64,000 nucleotides of DNA from Streptomyces sp. ISL-12. Its GTDB lineage: Bacteria > Actinomycetota > Actinomycetes > Streptomycetales > Streptomycetaceae. The translations under genes and the position numbers were made by a program. The notes under the pieces were generated by a model that made no database searches, was not told the DNA's origin, and was given only the letters and a program-made list of their open reading frames with translations. Each line of letters begins with the position of its first letter. Position 1 is the first letter of the stretch. This document shows, piece by piece, positions 9,471 to 18,165 of this stretch. The stretch covers positions 1 through 64,000 of the forward strand of contig NZ_JAGGOO010000022.1 of the NCBI RefSeq assembly GCF_018614415.1. Direction: 5' to 3'.

Positions 9471-10379
9471 ATGCGTGTGCTGCGAGGGCTCCGGGAGGCC
9501 GCGAGACGGCGCGCGGGACGCATCCCGCTCCGCATTCCGGTCCGTGTCCCGCTTCGCGTTCCACGCAGCGTCCCGGTCCCCGTCCTGCTGCTCGGCTGTC
9601 TGCCCGTCCTCGCCGCCGCCGTCGGGCTGACACTGTTCCTGACCGGCACGGACCGGCCGGCCGGCCCGCACGCCCGCGCCACCACCCGGCCGGAGAGCCG
9701 GTACTCCGCACCCCGGCCGCAGATCGTCCCCCGCTCGTCCTGGCTGGGCGACGCCGCCCGCCGGCAGCCGCCCCCGCGCTACGACGACCAGGTCGTCGCC
9801 GTCTTCGTCCACCACACCGACAGCCCCAACGGCTACGACTGCGCCGACACGCCCCGCATCCTGCGCGACATCTACACCGGCCAGACCGGCGCCCGGGAAT
9901 GGGACGACCTCGGCTACAACTTCGTCGTCGACCGCTGCGGCACCGTCTACGAGGGCCGCGCCGGCGGCGTCGACCGGGCCGTGACCGGCGCCCACACCCA
10001 GGGCTTCAACCACCGCACCACCGGCATCGCCGCCCTCGGCACCTACACCGAGGGCGTGCCGGTGCCCCGCGCGCTGACCGACGCGATCGCCGCGCTGGCC
10101 GCCTGGAAACTGGGCCCCGCCGGCACCGACCCGCGCGACCGGGTCCGCCTGGTCTCCAGCAACGGCCTCAGCCGGTACGCCGCCGGCACCGCCGCCGCGC
10201 TGCCCGCCGTCGCCGGGCACGACGACGGTTACCAGACCAGCTGCCCCGGCGCCGCGCTCACCGCCGAGCTCCCAGAGATCCGGGAACGCGCGGCCCGGCT
10301 CCAGGGCCGCCCCACGTCTCACAGGACGGCCACAGCGGCCGCGCAGGCTCCTCAGAGCCCGGCCTCCTACGGTCGGTGA
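9471..10379 (+). CDS. Membrane-anchored PGRP-type N-acetylmuramoyl-L-alanine amidase
   Basis: A 302-aa protein with a basic Arg/Pro N-terminus made of imperfect IPxR/VPxR repeats (about 18-36), one transmembrane segment (about 38-60), and a PGRP/amidase_2 domain (about 85-290). The zinc-site residues are visible: FVHHTD near 113, then AGHDDG and TSCPG near the C-terminus. It should cleave the amide bond between muramic acid and L-Ala in the wall or bind peptidoglycan. An in-frame GTG at 9462 is an alternative start. It shares a divergent promoter region with the MarP-like protease. Confidence 0.85.
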   Translation: MRVLRGLREAARRRAGRIPLRIPVRVPLRVPRSVPVPVLLLGCLPVLAAAVGLTLFLTGTDRPAGPHARATTRPESRYSAPRPQIVPRSSWLGDAARRQPPPRYDDQVVAVFVHHTDSPNGYDCADTPRILRDIYTGQTGAREWDDLGYNFVVDRCGTVYEGRAGGVDRAVTGAHTQGFNHRTTGIAALGTYTEGVPVPRALTDAIAALAAWKLGPAGTDPRDRVRLVSSNGLSRYAAGTAAALPAVAGHDDGYQTSCPGAALTAELPEIRERAARLQGRPTSHRTATAAAQAPQSPASYGR

Positions 10380-10404
10380 CACAAGCCGACCGGAGGTGGG
10401 GACC

Positions 10405-10635
10405 ATGAAGAACAGCCAGGACCACAGCACCAGCACCAGCACCTGGGCCGAGGCGCTGCGCCGCCCCTGGACCGCGCTGGCCGCCGCCGCGGCCGTGGTC
10501 CTGGGCCCGGCCGCCGTCACCGCCTCCGCCCTGGACCAGGCCAACGCGGCCCCGCAGCACCACGCGACCGCCCTGAAGGCCGAGCAGACCCAGGCGTACA
10601 TCCCGACGGACACGACCCGCCGCCGCGCGGCCTGA
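10405..10635 (+). CDS. Small secreted or membrane protein, 76 aa
   Basis: A short protein with a Ser/Thr-rich start, an Arg-containing stretch and a hydrophobic Ala-rich helix (about 20-42), followed by a polar tail. This looks like a signal peptide or single anchor. GGAGGTGGG lies 4-5 bases before the ATG, which fixes this start over a GTG at 10396. It follows the amidase gene by 25 bases and is probably co-transcribed. No known family. Confidence 0.6.
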   Translation: MKNSQDHSTSTSTWAEALRRPWTALAAAAAVVLGPAAVTASALDQANAAPQHHATALKAEQTQAYIPTDTTRRRAA

Positions 10636-10651
10636 GCGGGACGGCCCACGC

Positions 10652-10678
10652 CGCGGGCTCCCGGGCCGGGAGCCCGCG
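10652..10678. terminator. Intrinsic terminator, 11-bp stem
   Basis: Arms 10652-10662 and 10668-10678 pair perfectly around GGGCC. It lies 16 bases past the small secreted protein gene and ends the amidase transcript. The following 100 bases are G-rich runs with no gene. Confidence 0.7.
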
Positions 10679-10780
10679 CAGGAGCACGTCGAGGAAGAGG
10701 TCGAAGCGGGGCTCGGCCGGGCCGAGGCGGGGCGGGGCGGGGCGGGCCCGCGCCCGCCCGTGCGCCCGCCGGACGGGTCC

Positions 10781-11299
10781 TCAGTCGCCGAACCGCTCCC
10801 ACAGCCGGGGCAGCCGCTCCGCCAGCGCCCGGTCGTTCTCCAGGTCGATCGGGGTGCCCACCGGTTCGGCGGGTGGCGGGGGGATGTCCAGGTCCGGGGC
10901 GACCACGCCGGTGAGCTGCTCGTAGGCCTCGTCGGCCGCGTAGCCGAGGTCCTCGCCGTCGCCGTCGACCTCCTCGTCGAAGTCGTCGAGCAGGTCGGCC
11001 AGCGCGTCCGCGTCGTGCACGGCGCCCTCGTAGACCTCCCGGCCCTGGCCGATCAGCCAGCACCGGAAGCAGTCGAACGCGTCGTCGCTCGCGCCGCCGA
11101 GCAGGATCCAGGCGGCGCCCCACAGCTCCCAGGTGGAGGCACGCTGGTAGCGGACCTCGAAGTGACGGGCGAAGTCGAGGACCGCCTCCGGGTCCAGCCG
11201 GCACAGCCGCTCCACCAGCAGGTCGGCCTGGTCCTCGGGGTCGCCCTCGGCACCCCGGCGAGCGGTGTCGATCAGCTCCCAGAACTCCGTCTCGTCCAT
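10781..11299 (-). CDS. DUF4240 domain protein
   Basis: A 172-aa acidic soluble protein beginning MDETEFWELIDTAR and containing WELWGAAWILLGGASDDAFDCFR, a pattern recognised as DUF4240. No enzymatic motif is known. The ATG overlaps the stop of the upstream WYL regulator gene as ATGA, so translation is probably coupled and the two proteins may act together. The 3' end faces the amidase unit across a terminator. Confidence 0.8.
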   Translation of the reverse strand: MDETEFWELIDTARRGAEGDPEDQADLLVERLCRLDPEAVLDFARHFEVRYQRASTWELWGAAWILLGGASDDAFDCFRCWLIGQGREVYEGAVHDADALADLLDDFDEEVDGDGEDLGYAADEAYEQLTGVVAPDLDIPPPPAEPVGTPIDLENDRALAERLPRLWERFGD

Positions 11300-12363
11300 C
11301 ACGCGTCCAGCATCGGCCCTGGCGGACCGGGACGCACGTCCGGGCGGCGGATCGCCGTCCGCCCCTCGGCCCCCTGCCCGTACAGGGCGGCGAGCCGCCG
11401 GGCGTCCGCCGCGAACCGCTCGCGCAGCGACTCGGGGGCCAGCACCTCCGCCTCCGGGCCGAGCGCCCCGAGCTGCTCGTGGGCGACCTCCTCCGACTCC
11501 ACCGGCAGCGTCACCGTGAGCAGTCCCTCCCCGTCCGGCGGCCCGGCGGCGGCCAGGGCCTGCCGGGCGGCCACCGGGTCCACGGCGTACGACAGCCGCC
11601 GCGCACCGGCCGGGGAGAGCCGTACCACCACCTCGGTCCGCAGGATCGACCGCGCGAACTGCTCCGCCCGCTCCGCCCAGAACCCGGGCAGATCGAACCC
11701 CTCGTCCCGCGCGAACCGCTCGCCGGCCGGATCGGCCGACACGAACCGGTCGATCCGGTAGACCCGGAAGCCCCCGTCGCCCGCCGCGCCCGCCGCGTCC
11801 GTCACCCGGGCGCACAGGTACCAGACACCCGCCTTCAGGACGAGCCCGTACGGCTCCAGCTCCCGCTCGACCTCGTCCTCGCCGCGCCGGTAGCGCGCCG
11901 TGATCCGGCGGTCGTCCCACACCGCGTCCGCCACCGCCGGCAGCAGCTCGGGCGTGCGCGGCTCGGTGAACCAGTTCGGGGCGTCCAGGTGGAAGCGCTG
12001 CGCGGCCGTACGGGAGGCGTCCCGCAGGGCGGGCAGGAGGGCCGCCGAGACCTTCAGACGGGCCGCCGACGCCGCGTCCTCCAGGCCCATCTCGCGCAGC
12101 GCCCCCGGCACCCCCGACAGGAACAGCGCCTCGGCCTCGCTCCGGTGCAGCCCCGTCAGCCGGGTGCGGTAGCCGCCGATCAGCCGGTAGCCGCCGGCCC
12201 GGCCCCGCTCCGCGTACACCGGCACGCCGGCCTCGGACAGGGCCTGCGCGTCCCGGGTGACCGTCCGCTCGGACACCTCCAGCTCCCGGGCCAGCTCGGC
12301 GGCGGTCATCGAGGGCCGGGACTGGAGCAGCAGAACCATCTTGATGAGGCGGGCGGCACGCAT
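11299..12363 (-). CDS. WYL-domain HTH transcriptional regulator
   Basis: A YafY-type regulator: N-terminal winged HTH of DeoR type (AAELARELEVSERTVTRDAQAL, about 19-40) followed by a WYL domain (about 130-230) and a C-terminal extension. WYL domains sense small ligands or nucleic acid. The start at 12363 (MRAARLIKMVLLLQ) matches how the family usually begins; ATGs at 12372 and 12375 are alternatives. None has a good Shine-Dalgarno, because the aceE terminator (12378-12408) sits directly upstream. It is translationally coupled to the DUF4240 gene. Confidence 0.85.
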   Translation of the reverse strand: MRAARLIKMVLLLQSRPSMTAAELARELEVSERTVTRDAQALSEAGVPVYAERGRAGGYRLIGGYRTRLTGLHRSEAEALFLSGVPGALREMGLEDAASAARLKVSAALLPALRDASRTAAQRFHLDAPNWFTEPRTPELLPAVADAVWDDRRITARYRRGEDEVERELEPYGLVLKAGVWYLCARVTDAAGAAGDGGFRVYRIDRFVSADPAGERFARDEGFDLPGFWAERAEQFARSILRTEVVVRLSPAGARRLSYAVDPVAARQALAAAGPPDGEGLLTVTLPVESEEVAHEQLGALGPEAEVLAPESLRERFAADARRLAALYGQGAEGRTAIRRPDVRPGPPGPMLDA

Positions 12364-12377
12364 GGCCCACATCATGC

Positions 12378-12408
12378 AGGAGCCCCCGCCGGGATGGCGG
12401 GGGCTCCT
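12378..12408. terminator. aceE terminator, 13-bp perfect stem
   Basis: Arms 12378-12390 and 12396-12408 around GGGAT. It lies 17 bases past the aceE stop on the minus strand and ends 3 bases before the first possible start of the WYL gene. Confidence 0.8.
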
Positions 12409-12425
12409 GTGCACAACGACCGGTC

Positions 12426-15128
12426 TTACAGACCGTAGCGCTCGCGCGCCTCCTTCACGGCCGTCGCCTTGATCTCGCCGCGCCGGGCCAGCTGGGCCAG
12501 TGCCGCGACGACGACGGACTCGGCGTCCACGCCGAAGTGGCGGCGGGCGCCCTCACGGGTGTCCGACAGGCCGAAGCCGTCGGCGCCCAGCGAGGACCAG
12601 TCCTGCTCGACCCACTGCGCGATCTGGTCGGGGACCTGGCGCATGTAGTCGGAGACCGCCAGCACCGGACCCTCGGCGCCCTGCAGCGCCTGCCGGACGT
12701 ACGGCGTGCGGTCCTCGCCGCGCAGCAGCGCCGCGTCGGCGTCCATGGCGTCCCGGCGCAGCTCCGTCCAGGAGGTCGCGGACCACACGTCGGCGGCCAC
12801 GCCCCACTCGGCGGCGAGCAGCTGCTGCGCCTTGAGCGTCCAGTGGATCGCCGTACCGGAGGCGAGCAGCTGGATGCGCGGGGCGTTCGCCGCCGGGGCC
12901 AGGCCCGCCGACTCCGCCGTGTTGAAGCGGTACAGGCCCTTGACGATGCCCTCGTCGATGCCGAGGCCCTGCGGCTTCGCGGGCTGCGGCATCGGCTCGT
13001 TGTAGACGGTGAGGTAGTAGAAGACGTTCTGGTCCTCGCCCGGCTTGGCCTCGCCGTACATCCGGCGCAGACCCTCCTTGACGATGACGGCGATCTCGTA
13101 GGCGAACGCCGGGTCGTACGTCAGGGACGCCGGGTTGGTCGCGGCGATCACCGGGGTGTGGCCGTCGGCGTGCTGGAGGCCCTCGCCGGTCAGCGTGGTG
13201 CGCCCTGCGGTGGCGCCGATCAGGAAGCCGCGGCCGAGCTGGTCGCCGAGCTGCCACATCTGGTCGGCCGTGCGCTGCCAGCCGAACATCGAGTAGAAGA
13301 TGTAGAACGGGATCATCGCCTCGCCGTGCGTGGCGTACGCGGTGGACGCGGCGATGAAGTCGGCCATCGAGCCGGCCTCGGTGATCCCCTCGTTGAGGAT
13401 CTGGCCGTTCTCGGCCTCCTTGTAGTACATCAGCTGGTCGCGGTCGACCGGCTCGTACGTCTGGCCCTTGGGGGAGTAGATCCCGAGCGACGGGAACAGG
13501 CTCTCCATGCCGAAGGTGCGCGCCTCGTCGGGGACGATCGGCACCCAGCGCTTGCCGGTCTCCTTGTCGCGGACCAGGTCCTTGACCAGGCGGACGAACG
13601 CCATCGTGGTCGCCACGGACTGCGTGCCGGAGCCCTTGTCGAAGGCGGCGAACGCCTTCTCCGCGGGCGCGGGCAGCGGGGCCAGGGCGTGCGTACGGCG
13701 GGCCGGGGCGGGACCGCCGAGGGCCGCGCGGCGCTCCTGGAGGTAGCGGACCTCGGGGGAGTCGGCGCCCGGGTGGCCGTAGGGGACCACGCCGTCGACG
13801 AAGTCGCTGTCCTTGATCGGCAGCCCGAGCAGGTCGCGCATCTCCTTGAACTCGTCCACCGTCAGCTTCTTCATCTGGTGGTTGGCGTTCTTGGACGCGA
13901 AGCCCTTGCCGAGGGTGTGGCCCTTGACCGTCTGGGCCAGGATCACGGTCGGCGCGCCCTTGTGGGCGAGCGCGGCCTTGTACGCGGCGTAGACCTTGCG
14001 GGCCTCGTGGCCGCCGCGCGAGAAGTGGAAGCACTCCAGGATCTTGTCGTCGCTCAGCAGCTTCGCCATCTCGACGAGCGCCGGGTCCTTGCCGAAGAAG
14101 TCCTGGCGGATGTAGGCGGCGTCGCGGGTCTGGTACGTCTGGACCTGCGCGTCGGGTACCTCGCGCAGCCGGCGTACGAGCGCGCCCGTGGTGTCGAGCT
14201 GGAACAGCTCGTCCCAGGCGGTGCCCCACAGGGTCTTGACCACGTTCCAGCCGGAGCCGCGGAAGAGGGACTCCAGCTCCTGCACGATCTTGAAGTTGGC
14301 GCGGACCGGACCGTCGAGGCGCTGCAGGTTGCAGTTGATGACGAAGGTCAGGTTGTCCAGGCCCTCACGGGCGGCGAGGGTGAGCGCGGTGGTCGACTCC
14401 GGCTCGTCCATCTCGCCGTCACCGAGGAACGCCCACACGTGGGAGTCGGAGACGTCCTTGATGCCGCGGCTGGTCAGGTAGCGGTTGAACCGAGCCTGGT
14501 AGATCGCGGAGATCGGGCCGAGGCCCATCGACACGGTCGGGAACTCCCACAGCCAGGGCAGGCGCCGCGGGTGCGGGTACGACGGGAGGCCGTTGCCGCC
14601 GGACTCGCGGCGGAAGTTGTCGAGGTGGTCCTCGTTCAGCCGGCCGTCGAGGAAGGCGCGGGCGTAGATGCCGGGGGAGGCGTGGCCCTGGACGTAGAGC
14701 TGGTCGCCGGAGCCGTCACCTTCCTTGCCGCGGAAGAAGTGGTTGAAGCCGGTCTCGTAGAGCCAGGCCGCGGAGGCGAAGGTGGCGATGTGGCCGCCGA
14801 CGCCGTATTTGCTGCCGCGGGTCACCATCGCCGCCGCGTTCCAGCGGTTCCAGGCGGTGATCCGCTGCTCCATCTCCTCGTCGCCGTCCACGGCGGGCTC
14901 GGCGGAGGTGGGGATGGTGTTGACGTAGTCCGTCTCGAGGAGCTTCGGCAGTGCGACGCCGGCTCCCTCGGCACGCTCCAGCGTGCGCCGCATCAGGTAG
15001 GCGGCCCGGTGCGGGCCGGCCGCCTTCGCGACGGCGTCCAGGGACGCCTGCCATTCGGCGGTCTCCTCAGGGTCCCGGTCCGGGAGCTGGTCGAGCGCGC
15101 TCGGCTGGATGGCGTAGGGGTCGGTCAT
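12426..15128 (-). CDS. aceE: Pyruvate dehydrogenase E1 component, homodimeric type
   Basis: Decarboxylates pyruvate with thiamine diphosphate and acetylates the lipoyl group of E2, feeding acetyl-CoA to the TCA cycle. The 900-aa single-chain E1 (E. coli AceE is 887) carries the ThDP/Mg motif GDGEMDEPES (236-245) ending in INCNLQRLDGP (264-273). The N-terminal His-rich segments GGHIATFASA and GHASPGIYARAF are typical of AceE. The start at 15128 has GGAAGG 7-9 bases upstream; the frame stays open to 15230 without homology. A GntR regulator lies upstream on the same strand, with a palindrome at 15248-15264 in the 348-base gap. Confidence 0.97.
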   Translation of the reverse strand: MTDPYAIQPSALDQLPDRDPEETAEWQASLDAVAKAAGPHRAAYLMRRTLERAEGAGVALPKLLETDYVNTIPTSAEPAVDGDEEMEQRITAWNRWNAAAMVTRGSKYGVGGHIATFASAAWLYETGFNHFFRGKEGDGSGDQLYVQGHASPGIYARAFLDGRLNEDHLDNFRRESGGNGLPSYPHPRRLPWLWEFPTVSMGLGPISAIYQARFNRYLTSRGIKDVSDSHVWAFLGDGEMDEPESTTALTLAAREGLDNLTFVINCNLQRLDGPVRANFKIVQELESLFRGSGWNVVKTLWGTAWDELFQLDTTGALVRRLREVPDAQVQTYQTRDAAYIRQDFFGKDPALVEMAKLLSDDKILECFHFSRGGHEARKVYAAYKAALAHKGAPTVILAQTVKGHTLGKGFASKNANHQMKKLTVDEFKEMRDLLGLPIKDSDFVDGVVPYGHPGADSPEVRYLQERRAALGGPAPARRTHALAPLPAPAEKAFAAFDKGSGTQSVATTMAFVRLVKDLVRDKETGKRWVPIVPDEARTFGMESLFPSLGIYSPKGQTYEPVDRDQLMYYKEAENGQILNEGITEAGSMADFIAASTAYATHGEAMIPFYIFYSMFGWQRTADQMWQLGDQLGRGFLIGATAGRTTLTGEGLQHADGHTPVIAATNPASLTYDPAFAYEIAVIVKEGLRRMYGEAKPGEDQNVFYYLTVYNEPMPQPAKPQGLGIDEGIVKGLYRFNTAESAGLAPAANAPRIQLLASGTAIHWTLKAQQLLAAEWGVAADVWSATSWTELRRDAMDADAALLRGEDRTPYVRQALQGAEGPVLAVSDYMRQVPDQIAQWVEQDWSSLGADGFGLSDTREGARRHFGVDAESVVVAALAQLARRGEIKATAVKEARERYGL

Positions 15129-15247
15129 GTCGCCGCCTTCCTCAGTCGAAGGGGGTTCCCTCATCGGTAAGGGTTCGGGGGTGCCCTTGGTCTTTGGCAG
15201 GACAGGGCGTGGGCTCCGGTGGGAGTCCATCGGTGACTGTAACCCCG

Positions 15248-15264
15248 TGATCGATGATCGATCA
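15248..15264. promoter_or_regulatory. Perfect 17-bp palindrome upstream of aceE, candidate operator
   Basis: TGATCGAT, central G, ATCGATCA. It is about 120 bases upstream of the aceE start and just downstream of a GntR/FCD gene, in an unusually AT-containing stretch. This is the arrangement of a PdhR-like control site. Binding by the adjacent GntR protein is inferred. Confidence 0.5.
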
Positions 15265-15433
15265 AAGGGTTGAGGGACAAAACCTCTTGATCACGAGAAA
15301 GTCGGCACGGGGTGCCTTCGGCGATGGCACGGGGTGACTGTCGAGGTTGGCGGTTTCTGCAGGTCGGTAGGGGTGCGCGGGGAAGCTCGGGTGGTTCGGT
15401 GGTGTGGCGGCTGCGGGTGCTTCGTGGCTGATC

Positions 15434-15452
15434 GCGCAGTTCCCCGCGCCCC
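15434..15452 (+). repeat. Dispersed 19-base repeat, copy 1
   Basis: GCGCAGTTCCCCGCGCCCC. The same 19 bases occur at 41771-41789 and inverted at 19757-19775, always outside genes. Copies 1 and 2 also share five more bases upstream (TGATC). This is a common intergenic element of Streptomyces chromosomes. Confidence 0.7.
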
Positions 15453-15476
15453 CGCGGGGGCGCGGGGCGAAGAAGC

Positions 15477-16100
15477 TCAGGGACGCGGGGCGCAGCCCAG
15501 GACGTGGGACTTGACCAGCTCGGCGATGCGCGGGTCACGGCGCTTGAACGCGGCGACCAGTTCCTCGTGCTCCTCCGCGTAGGACTGCTGCACCGTGCCC
15601 AGCCACCGTATCGACAGGGCCGTGAAGACCTCGATGCCCAGCCCCTCCCAGGTGTGCAGCAGCACCGAGTTGCCGGCCGCCCGCACCAGCTCCCGGTGGA
15701 AACCGACCGTGTGCCTCACCTGTGCCGTCCCGTCGGCCATCCGGTCGGCCTCGTACAACGCGCTGACGTGCGGTTCCAGCGCCGAGCAGTCCTCCGCCAG
15801 CCGCCCCGCCGCCAGCTCCGCCGCGATGGCCTCCAGGCCGGCGCGGACCGGGTAGCTCTCCTCCAGGTCGGCCGCCGTCAGGTTCCGCACCCGTACGCCC
15901 TTGTTCGGCGCGGACTCGATCAGCCGCAGCGACTCCAGCTCGCGCAGGGCCTCCCGTACGGGCGTCTGGCTGACCTCCAGCTCGGTGGCGATCCGCCGCT
16001 CCACGATCCGCTCGCCCGGCTGCCAGCGCCCGCTGATGATCCCTTCCAGGATGTGCTCGCGGATCTGCTCGCGGAGCGAGTGGACGACGGGCGCGGTCAT
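15477..16100 (-). CDS. GntR family regulator, FadR/FCD subfamily
   Basis: A 207-aa regulator with an N-terminal winged HTH (about 8-72, including PGERIVERRIATELEVSQTPVREALREL) and a C-terminal FCD ligand-binding domain (about 80-195). FCD domains bind carboxylic acids, often with a metal held by Asp/His residues. AAGGAG lies 6 bases before the ATG. It is flanked by aceE and the sucB/lpdA genes, so a role as a PdhR-like sensor of pyruvate or a related acid is likely but not proven. Confidence 0.88.
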   Translation of the reverse strand: MTAPVVHSLREQIREHILEGIISGRWQPGERIVERRIATELEVSQTPVREALRELESLRLIESAPNKGVRVRNLTAADLEESYPVRAGLEAIAAELAAGRLAEDCSALEPHVSALYEADRMADGTAQVRHTVGFHRELVRAAGNSVLLHTWEGLGIEVFTALSIRWLGTVQQSYAEEHEELVAAFKRRDPRIAELVKSHVLGCAPRP

Positions 16101-16250
16101 GAAGGGCTCCTTAGGGAGGGGCCCCTACCGGCCCCCTGGGGCGTTGACGAATAGACAATACGGCCGCCGGGCCCCGGCGGTAGGGCGCACAAGGGCGCTT
16201 TCACGCAGGTGAGACGAGGCTTACACGCCGGGTGTGACCAGCACGGCGAC

Positions 16251-16280
16251 GCCCCCGCCCGGAGTGTTCCGGACGGGGGC
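16251..16280. terminator. Terminator downstream of the E2 gene
   Basis: Arms 16251-16263 and 16268-16280 pair with one mismatch around GTGT, 19 bases beyond the E2 stop codon on the minus strand. Confidence 0.65.
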
Positions 16281-16299
16281 GCCGTGAGGACCGTGCAGG

Positions 16300-18102
16300 T
16301 CAGAGGCCCAGCTCGACCTCGAACTCGCCCGCCTCCAGGATGGCCTTGACCGCGGTCAGGTAACGCGCGGCGTCGGCACCGTCCACCAGGCGGTGGTCGT
16401 AGGACAGGGTCAGGTACGTCATGTCGCGGACGCCGATGACCGTGCCCTCCTCCGTCTCGATCACGGCGGGACGCTTGACCGTCGCGCCGATGCCGAGGAT
16501 CGCGACCTGGCCCGGCGGCACGATGATCGTGTCGAAGAGCGCACCGCGCGAACCGGTGTTGGAGATGGTGAAGGTCGCGCCCGACAGCTCGTCCGGCGTG
16601 ATCTTGCTGGCCCGGACCTTGCCCGCCAGGTCGGCGGTGGCCTTGGCGATACCGGCGATGTTGAGGTCACCGGCGTTCTTGATGACCGGGGTCATCAGGC
16701 CCTTCTCGGAGTCCACCGCGATACCGATGTTCTCGGTGTCGAAGTAGGTGATGGTCCCCTCGGCCTCGTTGATCTTGGCGTTGATCGGCGCGTGCGCCTT
16801 CAGCGCCTGGGCCGCGGCCTTGACGAAGAACGGCATCGGGGAGAGCTTGACGCCCTCACGTGCCGCGAACGCGTCCTTGGCGCGGGCGCGCAGCTTCATC
16901 AGACGGGTGACGTCGACCTCGACGACCGAGGACAGCTGCGCCTGCTCGTGCAGCGCCTTGACCATGTTGTCGCCGATGACCTTGCGGATGCGGGGCATCT
17001 TCACGGTCTGGCCGCGCAGCGGGGACGCCTCCAGCTTCGGCGCCTTCTTGGCGGCCGGAGCAGCGGGGGCGGCAGCCGCGGCCGGGGCCGGGGCGGCGGC
17101 CTTGGCGGCCTCCGCGGCGGCGATGACGTCCTGCTTGCGGATACGGCCGCCGACGCCGGTGCCCGAGACGGTGGACAGGTCGACGCCGTTCTCGGCGGCG
17201 AGCTTGCGCACCAGCGGGGTGACGTAGGCACCGTCGTCGGCCGGCTGGGCGGCGGCGGGAGCGGCCGGGGCCTGCGCGGCCGGAGCCGGAGCGGGCGCGG
17301 GGGCCGGGGCGGGCGCCGGAGCGGCCGGGGCCGGCGCGGGCGCCGGGGTCTCCTGCTGCTGCGGGGCCGGAGCGGTCGGCGCCTGCGGGGCCGGGGCCGG
17401 GGCCGCCGGGGCGGGCGTCGGCTCGGGCTGCGCCGGGGCGGCCGGGGCCTGCTGAGCCGGGGCGGCGGCGGGAGCGGCACCGGCCGCGCCGATGACGGCG
17501 AGCTTGGCGCCGACCTCGGCGGTCTCGTCCTCGCCGACCACGATCTCCAGCAGGGTGCCGGAGGCGGGGGCGGGGATCTCGGTGTCGACCTTGTCCGTCG
17601 ACACCTCGAGGAGCGGCTCGTCCTCGGTGACCTCCTCGCCGACCTGCTTCAGCCAGCGGGTGACGGTGCCCTCGGTGACCGACTCGCCGAGCGCGGGCAG
17701 GACGACGTCCGTGCCCTCGGCGGAGCCGCCGCCGGACGCGGCCTGCGGGGTCGGAGCGGGCGCCGGGGCGGCCTGCTCGGTGGAGGGGGCGGCAGCGGCG
17801 GGCTCGGGGGCCGGCTCGGCGACCTGCTCGGCGGCCGGGGCCTCAGCGGCGGCCGGGGCGCCGGTGCCGTCGTCGATCAGGGCCAGCTCGGCGCCGACCT
17901 CGACCGTCTCGTCCTCGGCGACCTTGATGGAGGACAGCACGCCGGAGGCGGGTGCCGGGATCTCGGTGTCGACTTTGTCGGTCGAGACCTCGAGCAGCGG
18001 CTCGTCGGCCTCGACGCGCTCACCCTCGGCCTTGAGCCAGCGGGTGACGGTGCCCTCGGTGACGCTCTCGCCGAGCGCCGGAAGGGTTACGGAAACCGCC
18101 AT
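16300..18102 (-). CDS. sucB: Dihydrolipoamide acyltransferase (E2), two lipoyl domains
   Basis: Core acyltransferase of a 2-oxoacid dehydrogenase complex. The 600-aa order is: lipoyl domain 1 (1-77, lipoylated Lys43 in STDKVDTE), linker, lipoyl domain 2 (132-207, Lys171 in the same motif), a long Ala/Pro linker (about 208-288), a peripheral-subunit binding domain (292-328), and a catalytic domain (360-600) with the DHRLVDG active site (His570, Asp574). In actinobacteria such an E2 serves pyruvate dehydrogenase and supports 2-oxoglutarate dehydrogenase; the sucB name is conventional here and pdhC/aceF would also fit. The ATG has AAGGAG upstream. lpdA is 63 bases upstream. Confidence 0.95.
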   Translation of the reverse strand: MAVSVTLPALGESVTEGTVTRWLKAEGERVEADEPLLEVSTDKVDTEIPAPASGVLSSIKVAEDETVEVGAELALIDDGTGAPAAAEAPAAEQVAEPAPEPAAAAPSTEQAAPAPAPTPQAASGGGSAEGTDVVLPALGESVTEGTVTRWLKQVGEEVTEDEPLLEVSTDKVDTEIPAPASGTLLEIVVGEDETAEVGAKLAVIGAAGAAPAAAPAQQAPAAPAQPEPTPAPAAPAPAPQAPTAPAPQQQETPAPAPAPAAPAPAPAPAPAPAPAAQAPAAPAAAQPADDGAYVTPLVRKLAAENGVDLSTVSGTGVGGRIRKQDVIAAAEAAKAAAPAPAAAAAPAAPAAKKAPKLEASPLRGQTVKMPRIRKVIGDNMVKALHEQAQLSSVVEVDVTRLMKLRARAKDAFAAREGVKLSPMPFFVKAAAQALKAHAPINAKINEAEGTITYFDTENIGIAVDSEKGLMTPVIKNAGDLNIAGIAKATADLAGKVRASKITPDELSGATFTISNTGSRGALFDTIIVPPGQVAILGIGATVKRPAVIETEEGTVIGVRDMTYLTLSYDHRLVDGADAARYLTAVKAILEAGEFEVELGL

Positions 18103-18165
18103 GGTTTCGGTTGCTCCTTACGAATTGCGGAAGTCTGTGTCGTCGCGCCCAGTGACCGAGGGAGG

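Larger units (their letters stand above)
15129..15476. other. 348-base intergenic region upstream of aceE
   Basis: It holds the aceE leader and promoter area, a perfect 17-bp palindrome at 15248-15264, a second TGATCA at 15288-15293, and near the GntR end a copy of a dispersed 19-base repeat (15434-15452) that runs into a GC hairpin. I see no open reading frame of its own. Confidence 0.6.
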
